Shown: positions 33,106 through 42,680, numbered from the stretch's first letter. The stretch is DNA of 49,153 nucleotides from an uncultured Prevotellaceae bacterium (GCA_900320245.1 ONRP01000015.1:1-49153), one strand, 5' to 3'. Notes: generated by a model from the sequence alone, not told the origin. Numbers and translations are program-made.

Positions 33106-34113
33106 TTAGTCCCAGCACAGGTCCTGGCCCTTGCGGATGCGCCATTTGTTCTTGAGAATCCACTTGATGGGCACCCAGGGGCGGCGCACCATGTCGTGGC
33201 GCTCGGTGACGATGAAGGTGCAGTTGCGCTTGCAGTTGCGCACCTTCTCCATGGCCTCGCGGGCCTTGTCGCTGTTCATGATGTTCTCGAAGGAGTCTTC
33301 CTTGATGTTGCCCATCACCCATTCCTCACCGCTGCCGTTGCAGGGGGTGACATTGCCCCACGGGTCGATGAAGAAGAAGTCGCTCAAGGCGCCGCAGGGC
33401 GGACGGTACTCGTCGGTGTCGCCACGCAGGCGGCGGTGGATCGAGCGGTTGAAGTAGGCGCGGCCATAGTCCTTCAGGCGGTCCTTGAAGTGGCGGCGCT
33501 TGCTGGTGAGCAGGGCCTTGACGAAGAGTTCGTGCTGGCGCAGGGCTTCCTCGCTCTCGATCTGGTTGTCCTCCTTGTGGAAGTACCACGAGTTGTGGAC
33601 CGCGCTGTTGCCCAGTTCCACATCCAGGGCCACGCACAGGTCGTAGAGGTGCAGCAGGTCCTTGTAGTTGTCGGGCGAGATGACGACCGAGAAGCCGATG
33701 TTCTTGCACTTGGTCTTCTTGAGTTCGAGCATCGTGCGCAGGGCGTGGTCAAAGCCGTCCTTGATGCCGCGCTTGTTGTCGTTGATCTTGGGCAGACCCT
33801 CGACACTGACGCGGATAAGGATATTGGGATATTTGTTGGCGAGTTCAACGATTTTCTCGGTGTTGTAACCGTTGGTGCTCAGTTCCAGCAGACGGGATTT
33901 GGGATAGAGGATTTCAAAGATGCGGTCGATGTCCTTGCGCAACGTCGGCTCACCGCCCGTGATGTTGATGCGCAACCCCGCGGGCAGTTTCTCATAGTAG
34001 GAGGCGTCTATTTCTTCGTTAGGGTTGGTCTGGAACTTCCAGATATTGCACATGTTGCACTGTGCATTGCACCTGAAAGTAGTGATCAGACTTCCCTGAA
34101 TCACATTCTTCAT
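33106..34113 (-). CDS. Radical SAM protein with SPASM-like C-terminal domain
   Basis: 335 residues from ATG 34113; the longer frame from 34281 overlaps the upstream GT gene and does not resemble the family. The radical SAM cluster motif CNAQCNMC (C-x3-C-x2-C) is at about residues 15-22, followed by NITGGEPTLRKD (GGE motif). The C-terminal third has extra Cys (PPCGALSDFFFIDPWGNVTPCNGS, RNCKRNC) typical of a SPASM/Twitch region binding auxiliary Fe-S clusters. Such enzymes do radical chemistry on peptides, proteins or small molecules; target unknown. It stands between two GT4 genes on the same strand (74 bases after the upstream one), so a role in making or modifying the glycan, or a protein that carries it, is a fair inference. 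Confidence 0.87.
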   Translation of the reverse strand: MKNVIQGSLITTFRCNAQCNMCNIWKFQTNPNEEIDASYYEKLPAGLRINITGGEPTLRKDIDRIFEILYPKSRLLELSTNGYNTEKIVELANKYPNILIRVSVEGLPKINDNKRGIKDGFDHALRTMLELKKTKCKNIGFSVVISPDNYKDLLHLYDLCVALDVELGNSAVHNSWYFHKEDNQIESEEALRQHELFVKALLTSKRRHFKDRLKDYGRAYFNRSIHRRLRGDTDEYRPPCGALSDFFFIDPWGNVTPCNGSGEEWVMGNIKEDSFENIMNSDKAREAMEKVRNCKRNCTFIVTERHDMVRRPWVPIKWILKNKWRIRKGQDLCWD

Positions 34114-34187
34114 CGCTATCGTCAATAACCTATTACAATTATTTAACTCAATGACGGGAAAAATATTGTACAAAAATGACAAAAAAA

Positions 34188-35393
34188 TCAAAAACTGTAG
34201 ATGTCGCTGACGAGGGCCTGCAGATGGGTCTCGGGATTGAAGCGCTGGAGAGCCTGGCGGGCTATCGCGGCATGGTCCCAATCGCGGGACATGGCCATCG
34301 TGATGGCCGTTGATAGCGTCTCCCGGTCAAAGGGCTGGAAGACAATGCCGTTGCTGCTGTCGATGAGTTCGGGAATGCCGCCGATTTGCGACCCGGCGAC
34401 GGGTGTGCCGGCACACAACGACTCGACAACGCTCAGCGGGTTGTTGTCGTAGCACTGCGACGGCATGATGCTGAAGCGGGCATGGGCAAGCAGATCGGCC
34501 ACGTCGGGCGCGTCGAGGATGCCCAGGAACTCGATGTTGGAGCAGTCGGCATACTTGATGCGCATGGCGGGCTCCAGTGTGCCGCTGCCGGCCACTTTGA
34601 GCGGGTAGGGGAGGCGGGAGGCCACCTCGAGCAGGTCCTCGATGCCCTTCTCGGGCGAGAGGCGCCCCACAAAGCAGTAGTAGTCCTCGCGCGGTGCCCC
34701 GCTGTCCAATTCCTGGTATTGCTTGAGTTTGACGGGATCAAGGAAGTTGTTGAGCACCTTGACCTTGGCGGGGTCAAAGCCTCCTGCAATCATCTTGCTG
34801 GCCATGAACTCGCTGGGACAGACAAACACGTCGGTGTTGCGCTCCAGGCGCCGGCGGTTCCACTTCTTGGCCTCGAGCCAGGCCACACCGCTGGCGGGCA
34901 GGGACTCCTTCATGCACTTGTGGGCAACGACGTTGAATTTGGCGCCCTTAAAACACTTCTCGCAGGGCTTGCCGCCCAGCAGGCAGTCGTAACGCGGGCA
35001 CAGCAGTTTGTAGTCGTGCAGCGTCCACACCACGCGGATGCCGCGCTTGTGGGCCAGTTCACCCACCACGGGCGAGAGGTAACTGTGGATGTTGTGCAGG
35101 TGTACCACGTCGGGCTTGAAGTCATCGAGCACGGCCTCGAAGCGATCGCGCACGTCACCCTTGCCCAGGGTGCGCTGCAGGGCTTGCCACTGGTTGCGCA
35201 AGCCGCCGCCGAAGTTCACCCGGCTGGCGAATTGGTCCTGGTAATGGGCCGGCAGATTCTGTGGGTACTCCATGGCAAACACCTGAGCCTCCACGCCGTT
35301 CTCACGGAGCAGAGTCTCGGTGTTGAGGGCGACGACACAATCGCCGCCTCTCGCGTAATAAAACTTATTGACCAAGAGTACTCGTTTTGCCAT
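34188..35393 (-). CDS. Family GT4 glycosyltransferase
   Basis: 401 residues from ATG 35393 (in-frame ATGs at 35399 and 35402 are alternatives). N-terminal RVLLVNKFYYARGGDCVVALNTETLL is the typical acceptor loop of GT4; then PDVVHLHNIHSYLSPVV, a Cys-rich insert (CPRYDCLLGGKPCEKC) seen in several GT4 enzymes, YCFVGRLSPEKGIEDLLEVA, LKVAGSGTLE, and a donor site region YDNNPLSVVESLCAGTPV with the second Glu. Cytosolic sugar transfer during glycan assembly. Probably the first gene of a minus-strand unit with the radical SAM gene and the GT4 gene at 31824. Confidence 0.9.
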   Translation of the reverse strand: MAKRVLLVNKFYYARGGDCVVALNTETLLRENGVEAQVFAMEYPQNLPAHYQDQFASRVNFGGGLRNQWQALQRTLGKGDVRDRFEAVLDDFKPDVVHLHNIHSYLSPVVGELAHKRGIRVVWTLHDYKLLCPRYDCLLGGKPCEKCFKGAKFNVVAHKCMKESLPASGVAWLEAKKWNRRRLERNTDVFVCPSEFMASKMIAGGFDPAKVKVLNNFLDPVKLKQYQELDSGAPREDYYCFVGRLSPEKGIEDLLEVASRLPYPLKVAGSGTLEPAMRIKYADCSNIEFLGILDAPDVADLLAHARFSIMPSQCYDNNPLSVVESLCAGTPVAGSQIGGIPELIDSSNGIVFQPFDRETLSTAITMAMSRDWDHAAIARQALQRFNPETHLQALVSDIYSF

Positions 35394-35529
35394 AGGCATC
35401 ATTTGCTTGTTGTTGTCATTGTAATAACGCAACAATAAGCCGTATTATTTTATCAGGAAGATGGAATAGTTGGTCCGCAACCTGTGAACCGTGGACCAGA
35501 ACCCCGCAATCAGGGACTGTCAGCCAAGG

Positions 35530-36633
35530 TTACACATTGAAGCGGAACACGACGATGTCGCCGTCCTGCATGACATATTCCTTACCCTCGATGTGCAGTT
35601 TGCCGGCTTCCTTGACGGCGGCCTCGCTGCCGTAATGGATGTAGTCGTCATACTTGATGATCTCGGCACGGATGAAACCGCGCTCAAAGTCGCTGTGGAT
35701 GACGCCGGCACACTGCGGGGCCTTGCTGCCGCGGCGATAGGTCCATGCCCTCACCTCCTTGGGACCCGCCGTGAGGAAGGTCTCCAGGTTCAGCAGGGCA
35801 TAGGCCGATTTGATGATGCGGTTCACGCCGCTCTCCTCCAGCCCGATTTCGGCCAGGAACATCTGGCGCTCCTCGTAGTCCTCGAGTTCGGCAATCTCGC
35901 TCTCGGTCTGTGCGGCCACCACCAGGATCTGTGCATCCTCGTCCTTGACGGCCTCGCGCACGGCGTCAACATAGGCATTGCCGTTCACGACGCTCTTGTC
36001 GTCCACGTTGCAGACATACATCACCGGCTTGTTGGTCAGCAGGAACAGTTCGTGGGCGATTTTCTCCTCGTCCTTGTTGAGCAGTTCCACGGTGCGCGCG
36101 CTGTGACCCTGTTCCAGGGCCTCCTTGTAGCGCTTGAGCACCTCGTATTGTGCCTTGGCCTCGCGGTCACCGCCGGTTTGGGCCTGCTTCTGCACGCGGT
36201 TGATGCGGCTCTCGATGGTTTCCAGGTCACGCAACTGCAGTTCCAGGTCGATGACTTCCTTGTCGCGCACGGGGTCGATGGTGCCGTCCACGTGGGTCAC
36301 GTTGTCGTCATCAAAGCATCGCAGCACGTGGATGATGGCGTCGGTCTCGCGGATGTTGCCCAGGAACTTGTTGCCCAGGCCCTCGCCGCGGCTGGCGCCC
36401 TTGACCAGGCCGGCGATGTCGACGATCTCGACCGTGGTGGGCACGATGCGCGCGGGATTCACCAGTTTGGCGAGTTCGTTCAGGCGCTCATCGGGCACGG
36501 TGATGACGCCCACGTTGGGCTCGATGGTGCAGAAAGGAAAGTTGGCCGACTGCGCCTTGGCATTCGACAGGCAGTTGAACAGGGTGGATTTGCCCACGTT
36601 GGGCAGCCCCACGATTCCACATTGTAATGACAT
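35530..36633 (-). CDS. ychF: Redox-regulated ATPase/GTPase YchF (Obg/OLA1 family)
   Basis: 367 residues, full length. P-loop GLPNVGKST at 9-17, G3 DIAGLVKGASRGEGLGNKFL, NKPVMYVCNVDD in the place of G4 (NxxE/D variant of the family that prefers ATP), and a C-terminal TGS domain from about 285 (LETFLTAGPKEVRAWTYRRG, AAGVIHSDFERGFIRAE-like segment, ending VVFRFNV). YchF binds ribosomes and takes part in translation control and oxidative-stress response. It is a housekeeping gene between the EPS and T9SS loci, with its own promoter. Confidence 0.96.
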   Translation of the reverse strand: MSLQCGIVGLPNVGKSTLFNCLSNAKAQSANFPFCTIEPNVGVITVPDERLNELAKLVNPARIVPTTVEIVDIAGLVKGASRGEGLGNKFLGNIRETDAIIHVLRCFDDDNVTHVDGTIDPVRDKEVIDLELQLRDLETIESRINRVQKQAQTGGDREAKAQYEVLKRYKEALEQGHSARTVELLNKDEEKIAHELFLLTNKPVMYVCNVDDKSVVNGNAYVDAVREAVKDEDAQILVVAAQTESEIAELEDYEERQMFLAEIGLEESGVNRIIKSAYALLNLETFLTAGPKEVRAWTYRRGSKAPQCAGVIHSDFERGFIRAEIIKYDDYIHYGSEAAVKEAGKLHIEGKEYVMQDGDIVVFRFNV

Positions 36634-36665
36634 AGTTCTATAGTTTTGTTTTTGTTTTCAGGCCA

Positions 36666-36696
36666 CAAAGGTACACTTTTCCCGTTAGACCGCAAA
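36666..36696 (-). promoter_or_regulatory. Promoter of ychF
   Basis: Minus strand -7 TACCTTTG (36673-36666) and TTTG (36696-36693), 19 bases apart. Confidence 0.75.
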
Positions 36697-36782
36697 TATT
36701 ATAATGTGCAGAAATGGGGTGCGGGAAACACTTTTTTGCATTTTAAGCAATAAGGGACCAAAAACTGCGTTATTAAGGATAA

Positions 36783-37529
36783 ATGGACCTCACTAGGCTA
36801 AGACATATTGCATCGATAATGCTATTGTTGCTGGGTTTTGCAGTCATGCATGCCCAGGATAACGACATGATTCTGAACCGTCCCTATGCCGACGCCAAGC
36901 CGTTCCACTACGGTTTCTCGGTGGGTATGAACTTCCAGAATCTTGCCATTACCAACAATGGCTTTGTCACCGATGACGGTGAGGAGTGGTATGCCGATGT
37001 GTCGGCCATCTCACCGGGCTTCAGTGTGAACGTGCTGGCCGATTACCGCATCGCCGAGCACTTCAACCTGAGGGTGTCGCCGGGACTGTACTTCGGCAAC
37101 AAGGTGGTGCGTTTCCTCAACCATGAGGGCAACCCCGAGTGGGTGGAGCAGTCGCACTACAAGCAGAGCCAGAACGTCAAGTCGACCTATATCGTTGTGC
37201 CCGTTGACCTGAAGATGAGTGCCAAGCGCTATCACAACATCAGGCCGTACTTCACTGCCGGCGCGATGTTTGCCTGCGACCTGGCCAAGGACCGCAGCGA
37301 GCAACTCAAACTCAAGAACAACGATGTGATGCTCACCGTGGGCATGGGCTGCGACTTCTACATGCCGTTCTTCAAACTCTGCCCCGAGGTGAAATTCTGT
37401 TTCGGCCTGAAGAATCTGCTCGACCGCAACCGTCCCGACTTGGAAGACACTCCCGAGTTGTCGCGTTTCACCGAGAGCGTGAGCAAAGTCAAGAGCAATA
37501 TGGTGGTGGTCACCTTCTTCTTTGAATAA
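36783..37529 (+). CDS. porT: Type IX secretion protein PorT (outer-membrane beta-barrel)
   Basis: 248 residues. Signal peptide 1-24 (ending MHA-Q). The rest is a small beta-barrel with alternating strands; FHYGFSVGMNFQNL at the start and RPYFTAGAMFACDL, VGMGCDFYMPFFKLCPEVKFCFGL, LLDRNRPDL, and NMVVVTFFFE at the end fit the PorT family. PorT is required for T9SS secretion and gliding in Bacteroidota. It is the first gene of the T9SS operon here, 19 bases before porP; in Porphyromonas gingivalis porT is at a separate place. No clear -7 element was found in the 150 bases upstream, only a T-rich CTTTTTTG at 36731-36738. Confidence 0.85.
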   Translation: MDLTRLRHIASIMLLLLGFAVMHAQDNDMILNRPYADAKPFHYGFSVGMNFQNLAITNNGFVTDDGEEWYADVSAISPGFSVNVLADYRIAEHFNLRVSPGLYFGNKVVRFLNHEGNPEWVEQSHYKQSQNVKSTYIVVPVDLKMSAKRYHNIRPYFTAGAMFACDLAKDRSEQLKLKNNDVMLTVGMGCDFYMPFFKLCPEVKFCFGLKNLLDRNRPDLEDTPELSRFTESVSKVKSNMVVVTFFFE

Positions 37530-37548
37530 GATGACAACGGACAAGTAA

Positions 37549-38526
37549 ATGATGATCAGTTCATCTGACATAAGACGTTATCTGCTCACGATGGCATTGC
37601 TTGCTGTCGTGACGCTTGGTGCAATGGCACAGGCCGATGCTGCCTTTTCACATGCTTGGGTGGGCAAGAATTACTATAATCCCGCAGCGGCAGGTGAGTA
37701 CAATGCCATCCATCTCACCCTCGGCAGCCGCATGCAGTGGGTCGACTTCAAGCACGCCCCCATGAACTTCTACATCACGGCCGACATGCCCTACAAACTG
37801 ATGAATCAGCGCTTTGGCGTGGGCGTCAAGGCCGAGTATGAGCGCATCGGCTTGTATTCCAATACGCGCATCGGTGCCCAGGTGGCCTACAAGCGCCAGT
37901 TGGCCAAGAACACCTTCCTCAGCGTGGGTGTGCAGCCCGGCGTGTTCTCCCAGACGTTCCGCGGCAGGGAGGCCCAAACGATTGATGAAGAGGGCCAGGA
38001 TGATGCTATCCCCACGTCGGACGTCTCGGGAACGGCTTTTGATGCCAACGTGGGCATCTTTTTCTCCCACCCCAGGTACTGGGCGGGTGTTGCCGTGACC
38101 CACGTCACCGCGCCAAGCATTGAGTTGAAGCAGTCGCGCGACGCTCCCTACATCTATGAGTTCAAACTCAGCCGTGGCTATTATTTTAGCGCCGGCGGCA
38201 ATATTCCGATAAATAATACGTTATTTGAAATACAACCCTCGGGCATGTTCGGCATGTATCAGAAGGCTTGGACCGCGCAGGTGGCCACTGTGGTGCGCTA
38301 CAACCGCATGTTCAACATCGGCGTGGGCTACCGCTACAAGGATGCAGCCACTGCTTTTATCGGGGTGAACCTCAAGGATGCCTACATCGGCTACGCCTAT
38401 GACTACCCAGTGTCGGCCATCAGCAAGGCCACCTTCGGCAGCCATGAGGTCTTTGTCACCTATAACGTGAAACTCGAGAACAAGGAGAAAAACAAGAACA
38501 AACAAAAAAGCGTACGCTTAATGTGA
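37549..38526 (+). CDS. porP: Type IX secretion outer-membrane protein PorP/SprF
   Basis: 325 residues; ATG 37549 with a second at 37552. Signal peptide about 1-28 (ending AMA-Q). Family features: FSHAWVGKNYYNPAAAGEYNAI at the mature N-terminus, WVDFKHAPMNFYITADMP, then a beta-barrel, FNIGVGYRYKDAATAFIGV and YAYDYPVS near the end. The tail is Lys-rich. PorP is an outer-membrane barrel that links the PorKN ring to the outer membrane. It lies 19 bases after porT and 4 bases before gldK. Confidence 0.92.
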   Translation: MMISSSDIRRYLLTMALLAVVTLGAMAQADAAFSHAWVGKNYYNPAAAGEYNAIHLTLGSRMQWVDFKHAPMNFYITADMPYKLMNQRFGVGVKAEYERIGLYSNTRIGAQVAYKRQLAKNTFLSVGVQPGVFSQTFRGREAQTIDEEGQDDAIPTSDVSGTAFDANVGIFFSHPRYWAGVAVTHVTAPSIELKQSRDAPYIYEFKLSRGYYFSAGGNIPINNTLFEIQPSGMFGMYQKAWTAQVATVVRYNRMFNIGVGYRYKDAATAFIGVNLKDAYIGYAYDYPVSAISKATFGSHEVFVTYNVKLENKEKNKNKQKSVRLM

Positions 38527-38530
38527 GAAT

Positions 38531-39973
38531 ATGAAGAAACTAATTTTAATACTGTTGGTCGCCGTGGTGACCGTGTCCTGTGGTTCAGTGCGCAAGGGCA
38601 GCGCCGCCGGCGGTGAAGTGACTGGCATTGGAGCACCCGTGTTCAACGAGACCACGCCCTACGGCATGGTGCTCGTTGATGTCGGCTCGATGCGCGAGGG
38701 ACCCAATGAGCGTGACTCGATCTGGGGCATCGACTCAACGGCCCATGGCGTGTCGGTCGATGCGTTCTGGATGGACGAGACCGAGGTGAGCAACTCCAAG
38801 TACAAGCAGTTCGTCTATTGGGTGCGCGACTCCATCATCCGTGAGCGCCTTGCCGACCCTGCCTATGGCGGCAATGAGGAGTTCAAGATCGAGGAGGACA
38901 AGGACGGCAACCCCGTCACCCCGCATCTGGACTGGAGCAAGTCCATCCCCTGGAAGAACCCCAGCGAGGACGAGGAGCGTGCCATCGAGAGCGTGTACCG
39001 CATCAACCCCATCACCGGTGTCAAGGAACTTGACGCAGCGCAGATGAACTACCGCTACGAGGTCTACAACCTCACCGAGGCCGCCAAGCGCCGCCACCGC
39101 TTCGACGCGACCCGCCGCGACTACAACACCGACCACGAGGTGGACTACACGGCACCCACCATCAGCAAGGACACCGCCTTTATCGATGACGACGGACGCA
39201 TCATCCGCCAGACCATCACGCGCCCCCTGCAGAGTGACTACGACTTTCTGAACACCTATATCGTCAACATCTACCCCGACACCACGTGCTGGGTCAACGA
39301 TTTTGAAAATGCCTATCAGGAGCCTTATGTGCGCATGTACTTCGCCAACGGCAACTACAACAACTATCCTGTCGTGGGCGTAAGTTGGGAGCAGGCCAAC
39401 GCCTTCTGCCACTGGCGCACCGAGTTCCTCAAGAAGTCTCTGGGCAACCAGGGCATCTATGTCGAGCCCTTCCGCCTGCCCACCGAGGCCGAGTGGGAGT
39501 TTGCCGCCCGTGCCGGTCAGAACAAGAACAAGTATCCCTGGGACGGCGACCTGCCCCTCACTGTTGACGAGGGCTGTTTCTATGCCAACTTCAAGCCCGA
39601 CGAGGGCAACTATGTCAAGGACGGATACATCATCTCGGCTCCCGTGGGCACCTATGAGCCCAACGACTACGGCCTGTATGACATGGCCGGTAACGTGAGC
39701 GAGTGGACCTCGACAGCCTATACCGAGAGCATCGACCGCATGACCGACGACATCAACCCCGAGTACCGCTACTATGTGGCTCAGGAGGATCCCTACAAGA
39801 TGTCCCGCAAGATCGTGCGCGGCGGCTCATGGAAAGATGTCGTGCACAACATCCGTGCCGACTTGCGCATGTGGGAGTACCAGAACGAGCAGCGCTCCTA
39901 CATCGGTTTCCGCTGCGTTCGCTCCAAGGTGGGCCTCGTCAAGGGACGCCGCAAGAACTGCTGCAAGGACTGA
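38531..39973 (+). CDS. gldK: T9SS ring lipoprotein GldK/PorK
   Basis: 480 residues. Lipoprotein signal with lipobox VTVSC (Cys17). FGE-sulfatase/SUMF1 fold: DAFWMDETEVSNSKYKQF, YPVVGVSWEQANAFCHWR, LPTEAEWEFAAR, YDMAGNVSEWTSTAY, RGGSWKD, and IGFRCVR at the end. A long insert (about 100-245) is normal for GldK. With GldN it forms the 32-36-fold periplasmic ring under the outer membrane. It begins 4 bases after porP. Confidence 0.95.
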   Translation: MKKLILILLVAVVTVSCGSVRKGSAAGGEVTGIGAPVFNETTPYGMVLVDVGSMREGPNERDSIWGIDSTAHGVSVDAFWMDETEVSNSKYKQFVYWVRDSIIRERLADPAYGGNEEFKIEEDKDGNPVTPHLDWSKSIPWKNPSEDEERAIESVYRINPITGVKELDAAQMNYRYEVYNLTEAAKRRHRFDATRRDYNTDHEVDYTAPTISKDTAFIDDDGRIIRQTITRPLQSDYDFLNTYIVNIYPDTTCWVNDFENAYQEPYVRMYFANGNYNNYPVVGVSWEQANAFCHWRTEFLKKSLGNQGIYVEPFRLPTEAEWEFAARAGQNKNKYPWDGDLPLTVDEGCFYANFKPDEGNYVKDGYIISAPVGTYEPNDYGLYDMAGNVSEWTSTAYTESIDRMTDDINPEYRYYVAQEDPYKMSRKIVRGGSWKDVVHNIRADLRMWEYQNEQRSYIGFRCVRSKVGLVKGRRKNCCKD

Positions 39974-40033
39974 TGCCGGGTCATCGACAAGAAAAACTAA
40001 TCATTACACTCATTTTTTATAGTTCAAGCAACA

Positions 40034-41011
40034 ATGGGTAAAATCAAGAGATATAAAAAGAAAGCCGGCCGCTTCCTGAAGAGTGACAGCGGACAGCGTT
40101 TTTTCAACTTCGCCTATAGTATCGGTGCTGCAGTCGTTATCTGGGGTGCACTGTTCAAGATTCTGCACTTGCCGGGTGGTAACACGCTGCTGTGTATCGG
40201 TATGGGTACCGAGGTGCTCATGTTCATCCTCACGGCATTCGACAAGCCCGAGAAGGAGTACCACTGGGAGGAAGTATTTCCCGTCCTGGCCAGCCAGGAT
40301 CCCGAGGATCGCCCCGACTTCAACACCGGCGGCGGTATCTTCATCGGCGGTTCCGGTGGCGGTGAAGGCTATGAAGGCGGCGAGATCAGTGTGAGCGCTG
40401 CCGAGGCCAAGGGCGCCGTGGGCCTGCCCCAAGGCGTCAACCTGAGCGAGGAGGACACCCTGTCGCTGAGCGAGAGCATAGCCAAGATGGCGGCTGCCAG
40501 CGACCAACTCTCGCGCATGGCCGAACTGACCGATGCCACCCAGCAGTATCTGACCCAGATGGCCGGCATCAGCGAGCAGATGCAGAAACTCCAGGCCACC
40601 ACGACTGCCTTGAACGAGGTGAGCGAGACCCTGCTGGGCAGTTACCGTGCCATCACCGACAACAGCCAGAACATCACCGAGAGTTCAACAGGCTATGTGG
40701 ACCAGATGCAGGCCCTCAACCAGAACATCAGCGGCCTGAACACCATCTACGAGATCCAACTCAAGAGCATCTCCTCGCAACTCGACAACATCGACCGCGT
40801 GAACCGCGGCCTGAAGGACATCCGCGACATGTACGAGAAGAGCGCTGCCGAGAGTGCACACTACTGTGACGAGACCGAGAAGATGGCCCGCTACATGAAG
40901 CAGTTGAACAGCGTCTACGAGAAGATGATCAAGGCCATGACCGTCAACATGTACAGGCCCATGCCCGGAATGCCCGGCATCGAGCCCGACAGCGATGACC
41001 AGAACGCATGA
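40034..41011 (+). CDS. gldL: T9SS motor protein GldL/PorL
   Basis: 325 residues. Two N-terminal membrane helices (about 24-43 and 51-70), with K42 at the end of the first and E60 in the second (GTEVLMF); these match the Lys and Glu that carry proton flow in GldL. Both are present, so the motor should be active. A Gly-rich linker (about 99-120) and long coiled-coil (about 130-310) follow, as in the cytosolic part of GldL. A Met/Pro-rich end (RPMPGMPG) closes it. It powers the T9SS with GldM. 60 bases after gldK, 58 before gldM. Confidence 0.95.
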   Translation: MGKIKRYKKKAGRFLKSDSGQRFFNFAYSIGAAVVIWGALFKILHLPGGNTLLCIGMGTEVLMFILTAFDKPEKEYHWEEVFPVLASQDPEDRPDFNTGGGIFIGGSGGGEGYEGGEISVSAAEAKGAVGLPQGVNLSEEDTLSLSESIAKMAAASDQLSRMAELTDATQQYLTQMAGISEQMQKLQATTTALNEVSETLLGSYRAITDNSQNITESSTGYVDQMQALNQNISGLNTIYEIQLKSISSQLDNIDRVNRGLKDIRDMYEKSAAESAHYCDETEKMARYMKQLNSVYEKMIKAMTVNMYRPMPGMPGIEPDSDDQNA

Positions 41012-41069
41012 GCCGTCAGTAAGAGTAACCAACAAGCAAATCCTATTCTAACCGATAGAGACAAGATAG

Positions 41070-42650
41070 ATGGCAACCTCTAAAAATAAGAGCGTCAACC
41101 GCATGTCGCCGCGTGAGAAGATGATCAACCTCATGTACATCGTCTTGACGGCAATGCTTGCGCTGAACGTGTCGAGCGACGTGCTCAACGGCTTCAGCCA
41201 GGTGGAAGACGGATTGACCAGGTCTAACCGCACCATCACGGCGCGCAACCAGTCGCTGTATGCCCAACTGCAGGCCTTCAACGAGAAGAATCCCGAGAAG
41301 GGCAAGATGTGGCTCGACAAGGCGACCCAGGTGGTGGGAGAGACCGATAGGCTCTATGACTATATCGACTCGCTCAAACTGGAGATTGTGCGCCATGCCG
41401 ACGGCGAGGATGGTGACGTGAACAACATCCGCAACCGCGACAACCTGGATGCCGCCAGCGAGGTGATGCTTGCCGCAACGGGCGGCAAGGGCAAATTGCT
41501 GCGCACACGCATCGACCAGTACCGGCAGTTCGTTACCTCGTTCCTCGAGGATCCGGAGAAACGCAAGAACCTGGAGACAGCACTCTCGACAGTGCCCCCC
41601 AAGACCGCAAAATACGACATCAGCAAGAAGACCTGGGAAGACTTCATGTTCGACAACATGCCCTGTATCGCGGCCGTCACGCTGCTCACCAAGTTGCAGA
41701 ACGACGTGCGCTATGCCGAGGGCGAGGTCCTCAACCAGATGCTGACCAACGTCGACCTGGGTGACCTGCGCGTGAACCTGGTCAACGCCTTCGTCGTCCC
41801 CGACTCGCGTATCGTGATGCGCGGCACCAAGTACAGCGCTCACATCGTGCTCGCCGCCATCGACACCACCCAGCGCCCCGTCGTCTATATCAATGGCGGA
41901 CGCCTGGGCAACAGCAACGGCCTGTATGAGGTGGGTACCAGCAAGGCGGGCACCTATGACTACTCGGGCTGGATCGAGGTGCTGGGACGTGACGGCACCG
42001 TCACGCGTCGAGACTTCAAGTCGAGTTACACCGTTATCGACCCGCTGGCAACCATCAGCGCCACGATGATGAATGTGCTCTATGCCGGTATCAACAACCC
42101 CATCAGCATCGCTGTGCCTGGTGTGCCCGAGGGCAGCATCAGCGCCACGATGACCAACGGCACGCTCACCAAGAGCGGCGACGGCTGGATTGCCCATCCC
42201 ACCAAGGTGGGTGCCGAGTGTGTCATCTCGGTCACTGCCGAGATGGACGGACAGCGCACCAACGTGGGCAGCACCACCTTCAGGGTGCGCAAATTGCCCG
42301 ACCCCACGCCCTTCATCACCTACAAGGACGCCAACGGTCAGCCCAACCGCTACAAGGGCGGCAAGCCCTTCTCCAAGGCCCTGCTCATGGCCGCTCCCGG
42401 CCTGGACGCAGCCATCGATGACGAAATCCTGAATATCGACTACAAGGTCGTGTCGTTCGAGACGGTATTCTTTGACTCGATGGGCAACGCTATGCCCGAG
42501 ATGAGCAACGGTTCCCAGTTCTCGGAACGCCAGAAGTCCAAGATTCGCAGCCTGCAGCACGGCAAGCGCTTCTATATCTCGCACGTCAAGGCCACCGGCC
42601 CCGACGGCATCACCCGCGACATCTCGCCCATCGAGGTTATCGTGAACTAA
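41070..42650 (+). CDS. gldM: T9SS motor/shaft protein GldM/PorM
   Basis: 526 residues. One N-terminal membrane helix (about 18-36; LMYIVLTAMLALNVSS) with the preceding SPREKMINL motif, then four periplasmic domains: a helical D1 and beta-rich D2-D4 (VNAFVVPDSRIVMRGTKYSAHIVLAAID, the NNPISIAVPGVPEGS repeat region, FRVRKLPDPTP). Ends ISPIEVIVN. GldM transmits proton-motive energy from GldL to the GldKN ring. Length is close to the family norm of about 515-525. Confidence 0.95.
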   Translation: MATSKNKSVNRMSPREKMINLMYIVLTAMLALNVSSDVLNGFSQVEDGLTRSNRTITARNQSLYAQLQAFNEKNPEKGKMWLDKATQVVGETDRLYDYIDSLKLEIVRHADGEDGDVNNIRNRDNLDAASEVMLAATGGKGKLLRTRIDQYRQFVTSFLEDPEKRKNLETALSTVPPKTAKYDISKKTWEDFMFDNMPCIAAVTLLTKLQNDVRYAEGEVLNQMLTNVDLGDLRVNLVNAFVVPDSRIVMRGTKYSAHIVLAAIDTTQRPVVYINGGRLGNSNGLYEVGTSKAGTYDYSGWIEVLGRDGTVTRRDFKSSYTVIDPLATISATMMNVLYAGINNPISIAVPGVPEGSISATMTNGTLTKSGDGWIAHPTKVGAECVISVTAEMDGQRTNVGSTTFRVRKLPDPTPFITYKDANGQPNRYKGGKPFSKALLMAAPGLDAAIDDEILNIDYKVVSFETVFFDSMGNAMPEMSNGSQFSERQKSKIRSLQHGKRFYISHVKATGPDGITRDISPIEVIVN

Positions 42651-42680
42651 TAAATGTAACAACACTTCAATAACGAGAAT

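Noticed and set aside
33106-34281. Longer radical SAM frame starting at 34281
   Set aside because: The extra 56 residues overlap the GT4 gene and do not resemble the family; ATG 34113 sits right before the cluster motif.
41043-42665. 540-codon open frame opposite gldM
   Set aside because: Antisense shadow; gldM is well supported by operon and domains.
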